DNA of 20,858 nt, from the NCBI GenBank assembly GCA_964058845.1, contig CAXKVR010000648.1, positions 1 through 20,858 of the forward strand, given 5' to 3'. The notes beneath the pieces were generated by a model. That model had not been told where the DNA came from. It ran no database searches and worked only from the letters and a program-made list of their open reading frames with translations. The translations under genes were made by a program, and so were the position numbers. Position 1 is the stretch's first letter. Each line of letters begins with the position of its first letter. Below, piece after piece: positions 9,556 to 19,058 of the stretch. Origin of the DNA: Carex sylvatica. Lineage: Eukaryota > Streptophyta > Magnoliopsida > Poales > Cyperaceae.

Positions 9556-11130
9556 GTGTGTTTGATTACAACTCAAAAGAAAAGTGTTTGGATCATTGAT
9601 AGTGGATGCTCACACCATATGATCGGTGATAAATCTATTTTTAAACTCTTAGAACCATATGATGGGGGTATGGTTACCTTTAGAAATAATAAAAGGAAGA
9701 GCTATATTATTGGAATAGGCTCAATTGGTAACCAACACTTGACCATATCCAATGTATACCTTGTTGATGGGTTAAATTATAACTTACTTAGCATTAGTAA
9801 GTTATGTGACTTCGGTTATTATGCAAAATTTGACATCAATGCTTGTCACATAGTTAGGTCTTCGGATGATGCTTTAATATACTCGGGTAAAAAGAAGAAA
9901 AATATCTATTACTTGTACTTTACTCATTTTGATTCCGATGAGACTTGCTTAAGTGCCATATCAATCGGATCTATATTATGGCATCGTAGACTAGGTCATG
10001 TTTCAATTGATACCATTAGAAAATTGGTTAAATTAGACCTAGTTCGTGGGTTACCAACACATAAACTAGAACTTGAAGGATTATGTGATGCATGTGTTCA
10101 AAGTAAACAAACCAAGAGTAGCTTTAAATCCAAAGACATGGTTTCAACCAATGAACCCCTACAATTACTACACATGGACTTATTTTGACCTATTAGCGTA
10201 CCAACTTTGGCTAAAAAGAAATATGTATATGTGATTGTAGATGATTATAGTCGCTTTACTTGGGTTTTGTTCCTACAACACAAGGATGAAGCAATTAGTA
10301 ATTTCATCGAATTTTGCAAACGTGTTGAAAATGAAAAGGGATAAAAAATCATTATGATTAGAAGTGATCATGGGGGATAATTTAAAAATGCAAAATTTGA
10401 TCAACTATGCTTTAAAAGGGGATATAAACATGAGTATTCGACTCCTCGCACTCTTCAACAAAATGGGGTAGTTGAGAGCAAAAACCGAACATTAGTTGAG
10501 CTTGCCCGTACCATGCTTAATGAATATTCCTTACCTAAACACTTTTGAACCGAAGCCGTTAATATGGCATGCTACGTGGTAAATTGCGTAAGCATAAGGT
10601 CTATTTTGAATAAAATACCTTATGAGATATTGAAGGGGTATAAGCCAAAAATAACTCATTTTAGAGTATTTGGGTTTAAATGCTTTATTCTTGATGAATC
10701 CTCTAAAGTAACAAAATTTGATTCAAAATCAATTGAGGGAGTGTTTGTAGGGTATTCAATATCAAGTAAAGCCTATAGAATATACATAGCATCACAACGG
10801 ATTGTTATAGAATTCGTGCATGTTAAATTTGATGAAGGTGTTAATCAAAAGGTCGAGCAAGGCATTCAAATTGTTGGTATTGAAGCCTCAACTCTTGACC
10901 AAGATGAAGTCGAGGCAAGCACCGATACAATTGAGAATCAATCCAAGTGGTCTCAACCCGACATGGATGGAACAAATGTTGAATTGGATCCAATAGTGGT
11001 AGATGCAACCAATATAGAGACGGATCCAATAGTTGATGGTATGCAAATTGAAGAGATACAACATCCACTAATTGAGTATCAAATTCACGAAGACCTAAGG
11101 AAAATATCTTCTCATCCTCTCTATAATGTA
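9556..11130 (+). pseudogene. pol: Copia pol, protease and integrase part (broken)
   Basis: The aspartic protease active site is DSG at 9598-9606 within WIIDSGCSHHMIG. The gag-pre-integrase zinc region follows, with WHRRLGH at about 9979 and CDACVQSKQ at about 10087. The integrase catalytic triad residues are still present: Asp at 10177-10179 (HMDLF), Asp at 10366-10368 (RSDHGG) and Glu at 10474-10476 (GVVESKNRTL). The C-terminal integrase part runs through FRVFGFKCF and GVFVGYS, and an acidic linker leads toward reverse transcriptase. In-frame stops are at 10186 (TGA), 10342 (TAA), 10378 (TAA) and 10546 (TGA), all without a frame change. The enzyme would process the polyprotein and insert the cDNA, but this copy is inactive. 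Confidence 0.92.
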
Positions 11131-12740
11131 ATTGGGGATCCAAGGGAAAGAGTTAAGACTAGGTCCGGATTAAATCAAATGATCGGACATTGTGCATTTG
11201 TATCTCACATTAAACCTAAGAATTTTAAAGATGCAAATGTAGATCCTAATTGGATTTGTGCCATGCAAGAAGAACTTGCTCAATTTGAAAGGAATAAAGT
11301 TTGTGAACTTGTACCTAAACCAAATGAAAGAATGATAATAGGTACTAAATGGGTCTTTAGAAATAAAAATGATGAGGATGGAAATGTTATAAGAAACAAA
11401 GCTAGATTGGTAGCTCAATGGTACAAGCAACAAGAAGGTATTGATTTTGAAGAAACCTTTGCACCCGTAGCTCGTCTAGAATCCATTCGAATACTTTTAG
11501 CATAAGCCTCAAATAAAAATTTCAAACTATTTCAAATGGATGTTAAAAGTGTATTTTTGATTGGATTCATAGATAAGAAAGTATATGTGAACCAACCACA
11601 AGGCTTTGTTGATTTCACATTTCCTACTCATGTCTATAGACTCACCAAAGCACTCTATGGACTCAAACAAGCCCCAAGTGCATGGTATGGTAGACTAAGT
11701 TCATTTCTAATTGAAAATGAATTTGTTAGAGGAGAAAATAATACAACTCTTTTCACTAAGAAAAGAGATGGATCACTTTTAGTGGTGCAAATTTATGTAG
11801 ATGACATAATTTTTGATTCACCTAATGCGGCACTTGTCGAGGAATTTTCTTTTCTTATGAGTAGTGAATTTGAGATGAGAATGATGGGTGAATTGAATTT
11901 CTTCTTGGGACTTCAAATCAAGCAACTATTGGAAGGCACATTTGTGAGCCAAACCAAATATGCAAAGGAATTGATCAAGAAGTTTGGAATGACCAAGAGC
12001 AATACGAGCAAGACACCAATGGCAACCAATGCAAATCTTGACTCGGATCCAAACGGCACATCGGTTGACATCACTCAATACCGAGCTATGATAGGTAGCC
12101 TACTCTATTTAACCGCCAGTAGACCCGATATAATGTTTGCGGTATGTCTATGTACTAGGTATCAAGCAAATCTCAAAGAATTACACTTGAAAGCCGTTAA
12201 AAGAATACTTAAATATGTCAATGATAGTTTAAGTTTGAGATTATGGTATGACAAACAATTGGATTTAGACTTGATAGGATATGCCGATGCCGATTTTGTC
12301 GGAGACCGAATGGATAGAAAAAGTACAAGTGGTACATGCCAATTCATTGGTGGATCACTTGTCTCATGGTTGAGTTGCAAACAAACCTGGTTGTCCTTTC
12401 CACGATGGAAGCTGAGCATGTTGCGGCCGGTAGTTGTTGCACACAAATTCTTTGGATGATCCAAAGTCTAAATGATTATAAAATTCACTTCCGCAACGTA
12501 CCAATAATGTGTGACAATACTAGTGCCATAATGATATCCAAAAATTCGGTTCTTCATTCTAGAACCAAGCACATAGAAATAAGGCATCATTTTATAAGGG
12601 ATCACATTGAGAACGGTGAAATAGAACTCATACATATCGATGCCAAAAATTAAATTGCCGATATATTTACAAAACCCTTGAATACTCAACAACACAATGA
12701 ATTAAGGTTCAAATTAGGCATGCTAGAACTTAGAGAATAA
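11131..12740 (+). pseudogene. pol: Copia pol, reverse transcriptase and RNase H part (broken)
   Basis: Reverse transcriptase begins at about 11350 with [15 protein letters not shown]. It has the first catalytic Asp in QMDVKS (11539), the copia signature YGLKQAPSAWY at about 11656, and the catalytic YVDD at 11794-11805. RNase H follows, with YADADFVGDRMDRKSTSG at about 12280, EAEHVAAGS and TKHIEIRHHFIRDHI, and the pol C-terminus IADIFTKPL ends at the TAA at 12738. Breaks are a TAA at 11503 in the same frame, a one-base frame change near 12370-12395 within RNase H, and a TAA at 12651. The copia class and plus orientation are certain; the copy is inactive. Confidence 0.95.
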
Positions 12741-13260
12741 GGCATATTAAATCCTCACTTTAAAAGAATTAATAGCAATCAAAACAGTTCATTTTAAGAC
12801 TTGTCTGCCAAAGCAAAACGTTGGTAACGTTTATAAAACGTTGGTAACGATTATATAAACGTTGATAACGATTTAAATCAAATGTTGAAAATCTAAGAAA
12901 TGTAATTTTTGGTAAAAATATCGTTTCAAGTCAGTGCTAAACATTACATAACGTTTTGAAATCATTGTAACGTTTCATAAAAATCATGCAGTATTTGAGT
13001 AAAACGTTGGTAACGTTTTATAAATGTTGTAACGTTGTACAAAAACGTTGGTAACGTTTAATGAAATGTTGGTAACGATTTAAATCAAACGTTAAAAATC
13101 TGAGAAATAGAATTTTTGGCAAAAGGTCATTTCGAGTAAGTGCTAAACGTTACGTAACGATTTGAAAACGTTATAACATTTTAGGAAAATCATGCAGTAA
13201 TTGAGAAAACATTGGTAACGTTTTAATAAACCGTTGTAACATTTTAGGCGAAAAAGACAC
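12741..13260. repeat. Two LTR-like AACGTT-rich segments after pol
   Basis: Two related copies, about 12841-13034 and 13048-13244 (offset 207 bp at GTTGRTAACGATTTAAATCA), are rich in AACGTTGGTAACGTTT motifs. Both contain a stretch resembling the element's own U3: TCAGTGCTAAACATTACATAACG at 12930s and AGTGCTAAACGTTACGTAACG near 13138, compared with TCAGTGTCAAACGTTACATAATG at about 3766 in the LTR. A TATAAAT occurs at 13019. There is no coding frame here. The region looks like duplicated LTR promoter sequence placed just upstream of the extra ORF. Confidence 0.75.
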
Positions 13261-13269
13261 TTAAACGGA

Positions 13270-13632
13270 TCCGGACCCGTTCATTCCTCTTCTTTTCCAC
13301 TCACGCCCCTCTTCCTCTCTTCCTCTTTCTCTCTTTCTCTCTCTCTCCGCCTCTCTCTCTCTTCTCTTATTTCGGCCACCATACTCAACCAAATCAAGAG
13401 ATTTTTTTTCTGATTTCTCTTCTCCTCTCTTCCCTCTACCCGAATCTACCCTCAAATTAAAGTTTCTCTCTCCTCTCTTCTCCAAAACCCTAACCAAAAC
13501 TCTAATTTGAATTTTGGCGATCCGACCGTTCGATCGAAGATCCGACTTCACCACTATGCTTCAAGTCTCCTTCTCTTCTTGGATTAGTACTTAATTCTTC
13601 AATCAGTAATTTCTCAATTTTAACTCAATCTA
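13270..13632 (+). promoter_or_regulatory. Pyrimidine-rich leader upstream of the extra ORF
   Basis: Starting near 13280 the sequence is dense in CTCTCT and TCCTCTTCC runs, then becomes mixed CT-rich sequence up to the start of the extra ORF. Such stretches are typical of plant 5' untranslated leaders. It follows the LTR-like AACGTT segments, so together they could form a separate transcription start for the extra ORF. This is inference; it may instead be a remnant of a captured promoter. Confidence 0.45.
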
Positions 13633-14978
13633 ATTGCTCCAAAGAAAAGTGTGGTTTCTAATGGCAAGAAAAGATTTCGATTAGAAAGTGAGGAAGGTCA
13701 AGGTAGTGGTGCAAACCTTTAAACCAACATTTGAATATGAACAAACCAATCAATACCTATTTCGGGATGTAACGGCATATGAGAACTTCATGTTTAATTT
13801 TAAGAACCGGCATTTATCGGATTGTTATTATTTTACTAAGGAATCGGTTACCTTTCGTCAACCCGAAGACGATAAAATAATTGAGTTTATAAACCATTGG
13901 AAGTGGGAACCTCTTGACCGCTTGTGAACCATATACCGATCTTCTTACCCGAACCTTCTATGCCAATCTCATAAGTAAGAAAAACTCGTTCTATCTCACC
14001 ACTTGGGTATGCGGGAAATAAATTCATCTCTCACTTGAGAATGTGGCACAATGGCTTGAATTGCCGAATGAGAGTGAGGAAACATATTTTTTGAGGGGTT
14101 GGACTCAAATGGCCGTTGATATGGCCGATAATTACAAGAAATGGTTTGATCGGAATAATATCAGTAGTGGTCCAGTCTATGTATCTCATCTTCCATCCAT
14201 GCATAGATTGCTCTTCCTATTCATCAATAACATTCTTGTCCCTAAATCCACCATAAAAACCAACCTTGAATGGGGACCCATGTACTATCTACGCCATCTC
14301 ATTCAAAAGGATGAAAAACAATTCAACATCCCATACATCATCCTTCGCCACATGCAAAGCGCTTTTGGAAGCACGGTGGCTCACTTGCCATATGCCCATC
14401 TCATCCATAAAATTATTTGGGCAAATAATATTGAAATACCGGAGGACCAACACTACTTCCCGATTAACTTGGTTTCTCAGTTAACTAAGATAAATTGGAT
14501 TCTAGTTATTGTCGCTTCGGGTCTAACGCACTATGCTTTCGATCAACGGGATATAAATCGGTGGATCAATAGGTAAGATGCTCTTTCAAATCAATATTGG
14601 GATCCCGAACAAGATGAACAACAAGAAAATCCGAAACAAGTCCCACCATACCAAGACCAATTTCCTCAATAATTTCCAATACAGGGCGAATATCAACCGC
14701 CACAAGGTACCGAAGCACAAGTGGCTTGGATTTTCCAACAACTCTATGCACAATGTATGGAGGCTCAAGAATAGAGAACCAAAATGAGAAACGAAATGAG
14801 GAACATACGTAATCAAGTCGATCTCAATGCAAGAAACATCGGCTTGCTCCGTGACTCACAATCGAGTCTCATATCTCGATTTATAGCGATGTATGGAGTT
14901 GCTTCAAGTACCTCGGATCCTCAAGAAGAAGAGGAGCCTCAACCCGCTGGTCCATCACATCAACGAGGCAACGAGTAG
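13633..14978 (+). pseudogene. Extra ORF after pol (envelope-position ORF3), broken
   Basis: A third coding region lies between pol and the 3' LTR, where SIRE-type elements carry an additional or envelope-like ORF. The start region is damaged: at 13633 the codon in front of Ala-Pro-Lys-Lys is ATT rather than ATG. Recognisable blocks include FKNRHLSDCYYF, an INHWKWEPL segment (about 13885-13915), TFYANLISKK, ENVAQWLELP and LPSMHRLLFLFINNILVP, ending in a Gln/Pro/Glu-rich tail. The pattern recalls the 'putative plant transposon protein' family found in plant retroelements; I assign this from memory with moderate trust. Breaks are frame changes near 13690-13710 and 13920, and stops at about 14021, 14574, about 14669 and about 14771. 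I see no signal peptide or strong membrane segment, so an envelope role is unproven. Confidence 0.65.
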
Positions 14979-15544
14979 CAAAATTTTTTTTTTTTAAATT
15001 CAATGAACTTTAAATCTAATTTGCTAATTTAGTTGCTATGAATTTTATTCTCTTAGTTGCATGTTAAATTTGAACGTTAATTAGATTTAAATTGTAATGT
15101 GAATTATTTAAATTGCTTGTGTTGGTTAAAATTTGATGAATTGTGGATTTTAAGGATTAAATTGCATAATTGTTATATCTTATGAATTGTGAATTTTTGA
15201 TAGGATTGAAATGCAAAAATATCATTTGCATGACTTACTTGAATTGCAATATTGTGAAAATTTATTGATTGATGATGATATGTATAAAATGTAGGAAGTG
15301 ATGTAGGAAGTGATATAGAAATTGTATGAATTGATAACTTGTCGAGGGTTAAATTGTAAAATTGTTGAATGCCTATACTTGTATATCTTGGAACCTCGAT
15401 AAGTTATATGGAATGTTGAAATGCATAAAATGAATTGACTTGTATGCATATGTAAATATGTATGAATTGATAAATCGAATGACAATTTTGATTTTGGAAG
15501 AATATACCCTCAATTATAATTTATCGGTATAATATTACTAAATT
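14979..15544. other. AT-rich untranslated region before the polypurine tract
   Basis: No gene is supported; the minus-strand frame at 15222-15485 is low-complexity Tyr/Ser/Ile and is not convincing. Two inverted repeats are visible: ATAACTTGTCGAGG near 15332 facing CCTCGATAAGTTAT near 15394, and CCCTCAATT near 15508 facing AATTGAGGG at 15541-15549. The region repeats AATTG and ATTTGAA-type words. Confidence 0.5.
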
Positions 15545-15596
15545 GAGGGGGAGTGCATATTTTGAGGGGGGGTGCATATTTTGAGGAGGAGCACTT
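15545..15596 (+). repeat. Purine-rich 19-bp tandem repeat
   Basis: GAGGGGGAGTGCATATTTT (15545-15563) is repeated as GAGGGGGGGTGCATATTTT (15564-15582) and partly a third time (GAGGAGGAGC from 15583). Guanine-rich purine tracts like this precede the true polypurine tract in SIRE-like elements and may act as accessory plus-strand primers. Confidence 0.7.
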
Positions 15597-15721
15597 TGAA
15601 AATGTGCTTATTTTTCTCCCTTTCGTCGATTTTCAAAAGGGAGAGAAATTGGTACCAATGGCTAGACAATGCAAAATTATAATTATTTATTTACTCGCAT
15701 TGTATGTTTTTGTAAATCGTC

Positions 15722-15733
15722 AAAAGGGGGAGA
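15722..15733 (+). other. Polypurine tract of the copia element
   Basis: AAAAGGGGGAGA is followed directly by TTGCAAAAT. The GGGGGAGATTG arrangement is the usual plus-strand primer and LTR border in this group, so it suggests the original 3' LTR began at TG 15735. Confidence 0.7.
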
Positions 15734-15747
15734 TTGCAAAATGGAAT

Positions 15748-15868
15748 TTGCAAAAATATACAATTATTGAATTTTACGATTCTATAATCGTCAAAAGGTT
15801 GTAGCAATAATCTTTTTCGTTTATTTGACTAATTTACAAAAATATACAATTATTGAATTTTACGATTT
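15748..15868. repeat. 83-bp tandem duplication at the start of the 3' LTR
   Basis: The stretch ending in ATACAATTATTGAATTTTAC occurs near 15756-15778 and again near 15839-15861, an offset of about 83 bp. The word ATTGCAAAATGGAAT also occurs twice (about 15733 and about 15910). Neither copy has a counterpart in the 5' LTR. Confidence 0.8.
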
Positions 15869-16585
15869 ATTTTAGTTTTGAAAAAGATGTAGGTTCAAGT
15901 AAAATGGAATTGCAAAATGGAATATTTAGACTGAAGAAATCATGAAGACGCTTATCAAGAATTCAAATTGTAAAATCAGAAGCTTGGTAAAGTAAGTTTG
16001 AGGCTGTTTAAACATGGATAAAATGTTGGTAACGTTTGTAAAATATTGTAACATTTTAGGCATATCTGAAACGCTGGAGAAATAATTGATCAAACTCAGA
16101 AAACAAAATAAAACGTTGTAACGTTTTCATAAAATGTTGTAACGTTTTAAGTTGTCAGAACAGCTGTAATATAATTGTGCAAATCAATATGAAACGTTAC
16201 AATATTTTACAACCGTTGTAATATTTTATAGAATGTCAGAACTGCTAAATACAGCTGTCTAGATTCCACTTTAAACGTTGCAAGGTTTACAACCGTTGTA
16301 ACGTTTCAAGAGTATCAGTGCTTTAAGTACAGCTGTATCAGAATTTAAAATAAAACGTTGTAATATTTAAAAAAAAACATTGTAACGATTTAATTAATTC
16401 TGAGCTTTAGAAATTCCTGTTTTGATCAAGTTTGAATCAGTGCCAAATGTTACATAATGTTATACAATCGTTGGTAGCGTTTTCATCGATTAGCTGAGCT
16501 GTCAGAAAATAAAAATCCTAAATCGTATTTTGAACTAAAATGTTGGTAACGTTTGAGCTCACTTAGCTCATTTTTTAGTTGTTTC

Positions 16586-16593
16586 TATAAATA
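16586..16593 (+). promoter_or_regulatory. TATA box of the copia 3' LTR
   Basis: TATAAATA sits at the place equivalent to 3935-3942. From here transcripts would run rightwards into the CACTA-derived sequence after 17107. Confidence 0.65.
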
Positions 16594-17107
16594 GGACTTG
16601 GGCTTTTTTCCGAAAGCATCTTAACCGACCCTATACTTGAAAAACGCAATTTTATGAGAGCTTTAGTTACTCCATTGTTGTGAAAGTTTAAAACTTCAAA
16701 ATCTCTCAAACAATCTCAAACCCACTTCACTAATCTCAAGTTAGATTAGATTAGAGTGATCTATTAAGTGTTTCTCTTGAGTAGCTTAAACTTAGAGACC
16801 TTGTTCTCATCTCTAGGAGGATGTGACTTCCCTTGGTTGTAAGGGCTCGTCGGATCTCGTTCTTAGTTGATCGATTGACTTCCTGCTTGGATTGTAAGGG
16901 CTCAACGGTTCACAAATTGTAATCCTTTTGTATTGGGTAATAGAAAGGCGCACCTAGAAAAGGTTGCGAATCCCCGGAGACGTAGGCCTTTATTTTGCCG
17001 AACTTCGTTATCATTCCGCGTGTCAAATTTCTCTAAACTCTTCTATTTACTTTTAATTGTGATTATTTTCTATTTTTAGAGCAATTAGTGGTGTCACAAA
17101 TTCAACA

Positions 17108-17560
17108 GGGCTGTACTATTGAATTACAGTTATTTTGTGATGATTCAGGTCTCTTTTTGACCAACCTATCTAAAGAGGATACTGAAAGGTAAATACTCTA
17201 TGATTTATTTTTTTATGTTTTGTGCAAGGTGAAATTTCTTAGAAAAAGTATCCCACATAAGTTTGTTTCGACATTTCAGAATATTCGAAACATTTGAGGA
17301 GCGAGAAAAACAGGGACTATTGCTACAGAGAAGGTTTCTACTACTGTAATCTTAATTTTTTTGTTACTGAGTTATTGATTTTTTATGTAAGTGAATTTCA
17401 TGAGACGTGTAAAGTTTTCAAAATGTTTTGCCTCTTTATTGTTCTCTCAAATACTCATTATTTAATATTTTGATTGTTTATTTAATTAGGTATCTAATTG
17501 TGGAGGCTATCTTGAACGTGCTTAAAAGTTGCGTCTGATGATTGACGCCAATGGCATATT
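17108..17560 (+). other. Exon-like fragments left of the CACTA end
   Basis: Short stretches have splice-like borders. TGATTCAG|GTCTC near 17145 could be an acceptor; GAAAG|GTAAATACT near 17189 looks like a donor; TTTCAG near 17278 looks like an acceptor before AATATTCGAAACATTTGAGG. The last encodes a charged EEREKQ-type segment and then stops. Near 17490 another acceptor-like TTAG precedes GTATCTAATTGTGG. These may be last exons of a CACTA-borne gene or a captured host fragment. No family is recognised. Confidence 0.3.
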
Positions 17561-17867
17561 TCAGAATTATGCAACTGATTTCTTGATTATAAATTATTTT
17601 GTAAATTTTTGTTAATGGGTGGTGGATATTTTAGGTATATTTAGAAGTTCATTTTAGTACTATTGTTGTAATAGTTTTTTGGTATTTTGGTACACTGTGT
17701 GATAATTGTATTATGTTGATTAATGCTTATTAAATGTTATCTCTATATTTCAATGTGTTTATGTAAATCTGTTTCAATGGAAATGTAATAAATTATTGGG
17801 TTGGTACCAAATTGGTATAGGGAGGGAGGATTTTAGAATTGGAGCATGCAAAAAATTTCAATGATGT

Positions 17868-18083
17868 CCTTGCAAATAATAAAATGGGACCCACATTCAT
17901 TAACCTTGCAAATAGTTAGGTGGGGTCCATATTCATTAGCCTTGTAAATAGTCAAGTGGGGTCCACGTCTGCTATTCTTGCAAATAACCAGATGGGGCCC
18001 ACGTTTGTTAACCTTGTAAATACTCAGATGGGGCCTACGTTCATTAACCTTGCAAATACTCTTGTTGGGTGCCAACTCTGAAA
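17868..18083. repeat. 36-bp subterminal tandem repeats of the CACTA element
   Basis: Five units start at 17868, 17904, 17940, 17976 and 18012, and a sixth diverged one at 18048. Each begins CCTTGCAAATA or a close variant and carries GGGRCCCAC in the middle and TTCATTAA at the end. The GGGGCCCAC core is itself palindromic. A minus-strand frame of 12-residue repeats across it is only a consequence of the period. Confidence 0.93.
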
Positions 18084-18308
18084 GTATTTGCAAGCGTACT
18101 TTTTTGCAAGGGCGGCTCTTGCAAAAGCCTAGCAAAAAGTATTAGCAAGGGTAGTCGTTGCAAATAAGTTCGAAACTGAGTATTTGCATGGGGGCTTTAA
18201 CCAACGGTAGTTATTGCAAGCGCAGCCGTTGCTAATGGTATTTTTTGGGCTTGTAGCAAGGGTACGCCGTTGCTACAATCGAAATCCTATCGTTGCTAAT
18301 ATTGGAGA

Positions 18309-18319
18309 TTCTAGTAGTG
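18309..18319 (-). repeat. CACTA terminal inverted repeat, right copy
   Basis: On the minus strand this is CACTACTAGAA. It is followed inward by TCTCCAATATTAGCAACG, and the GCAACG motif recurs at 18260-18280 and 18220-18230. Confidence 0.85.
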
Positions 18320-18859
18320 TCAATAGAGAATTTGTGCAAGAGAAGTCGATGGCAACATCTGAAACCAACAAATATCGAGAAGTCGACAAGACAAAACAAA
18401 CTTAGCTTCCAAAAGCAAAATTCTTAAAATTGATGGAAAAATTCAAAAACAGGAGCAAGAAGAAGAAGTTGAACGAAATCGACAAACCTCGAGAAAATCG
18501 ACACAAAACTGGAGCAATGGGAGGCCGTCCTCCCGATCCTCCACCCAAGTATTGAGTCTAACCTAAGCTTGATCCAAGCTTGGGAGATTTTAAAAAGAAT
18601 TTTTGCAAATAAGAATGTATTTTTTGTAACAAATTTAGATATCTAAAGTTTACAAATTCTAAGCCTTTAAGAAAATGAAAGTTAGAGTAATTGAATTGTG
18701 GGGTGAACCATAATTAGTCAAGGGTTGAACTTTAAATTTGTAGAAAATTTACATTGAGATTTTTAAATTTTGATAAGATCATACAAATTTTTCAATTGAG
18801 AAATGTATACTTGATATAAAGTTAAATTAGATATCGAATTGTAATTCAAGTTTAGATGT
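18320..18859. other. Flank to the right of the CACTA end, no gene seen
   Basis: From 18320 to 18560 the base composition is more balanced and purine-rich (AAGAAGAAGAAG, CCTCGAGAAAATCG), ending in a short Pro-rich frame (MGGRPPDPPPKY) that is too short to call. From 18600 it is AT-rich. CAAGCTTGG occurs at about 18573 and about 18877. It could be a decayed exon of the sequence the CACTA element entered. Confidence 0.35.
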
Positions 18860-19058
18860 TACTTGGGGTAACTTGTTCAAGCTTGGAGAATTTGTTAAGC
18901 AAAAATTATATACATATTCGATCTAGTTTTCATCATAAAATAATGCCAAATATCTTGTATTTTGAATATAAAGTTAATAAAATACACCTAGAATCAAGTT
19001 ACTGTGTTTATTTGACTTTACAGTGCAGAAAATGAAGAAAAATAAAGAAAAATACTCC

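Larger units (their letters stand above)
3201..17107 (+). mobile_element. Degenerate SIRE/Maximus-like Ty1/copia retrotransposon
   Basis: The order is 5' LTR, tRNA-Met primer site, gag, protease, integrase, reverse transcriptase, RNase H, an extra ORF, polypurine tract, 3' LTR. Integrase before reverse transcriptase defines Ty1/copia. A long gag with two zinc knuckles, a third ORF after pol and a GGGGGAGATTG-type tract next to the 3' LTR are features I associate with the SIRE/Maximus lineage. Removing the nested solo LTR leaves an element of about 11.4 kb. All three coding regions carry stops and frameshifts, so it cannot move by itself. The bases after the 3' LTR (GGGCT at 17108-17112) do not match those before the 5' LTR (TGTTT), so no target duplication survives. 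Confidence 0.93.
15735..17107 (+). repeat. Copia 3' LTR
   Basis: From about 15969 to 17107 it aligns with the 5' LTR; from 15735 to about 15968 it has no match there. The start adjoining the polypurine tract is 15735, while an alternative start is TG at 15969 (TTGTAAAATCAGAAGC). It ends AATTCAACA at 17107. Compared with the 5' LTR it has only two of the 21-bp units and no nested insert. Many AACGTT motifs have become AATATT or AACATT, a change expected from deamination of methylated CpG. Confidence 0.88.
17108..18319 (+). mobile_element. Right end of a CACTA (En/Spm-type) DNA transposon
   Basis: The end reads TTCTAGTAGTG at 18309-18319, which on the opposite strand is CACTACTAGAA, a typical CACTA terminus. 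The preceding 450 bp is a subterminal repeat region with a 36-bp tandem array and then scattered TTGCAAG, GTTGCTA and AGCAAGGGTA motifs in both orientations, the usual binding-site arrangement for CACTA transposases. No left terminus with matching subterminal repeats is visible, so it lies outside the window or is lost. No transposase domain is present in the window. The 3 bp after the end are TCA, but a target duplication cannot be checked. Confidence 0.85.

Noticed and set aside
13261..13554. Minus-strand Arg/Glu-rich frame
   Set aside because: It is the complement of the CT-rich leader; its composition is low-complexity and no domain is seen.
17108..17112. GGGCT as half of the copia target duplication
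   Set aside because: The bases before the 5' LTR (TGTTT at 3188-3192) do not match; GGGCT near 2866 is not adjacent to the LTR.
17868..18083. CRISPR-like array
   Set aside because: The units are contiguous with no spacers, and the setting is a plant CACTA terminus.
17833..18135. Minus-strand frame with 12-residue repeats
   Set aside because: It arises from the 36-bp CACTA subterminal repeat, whose period is a multiple of three.
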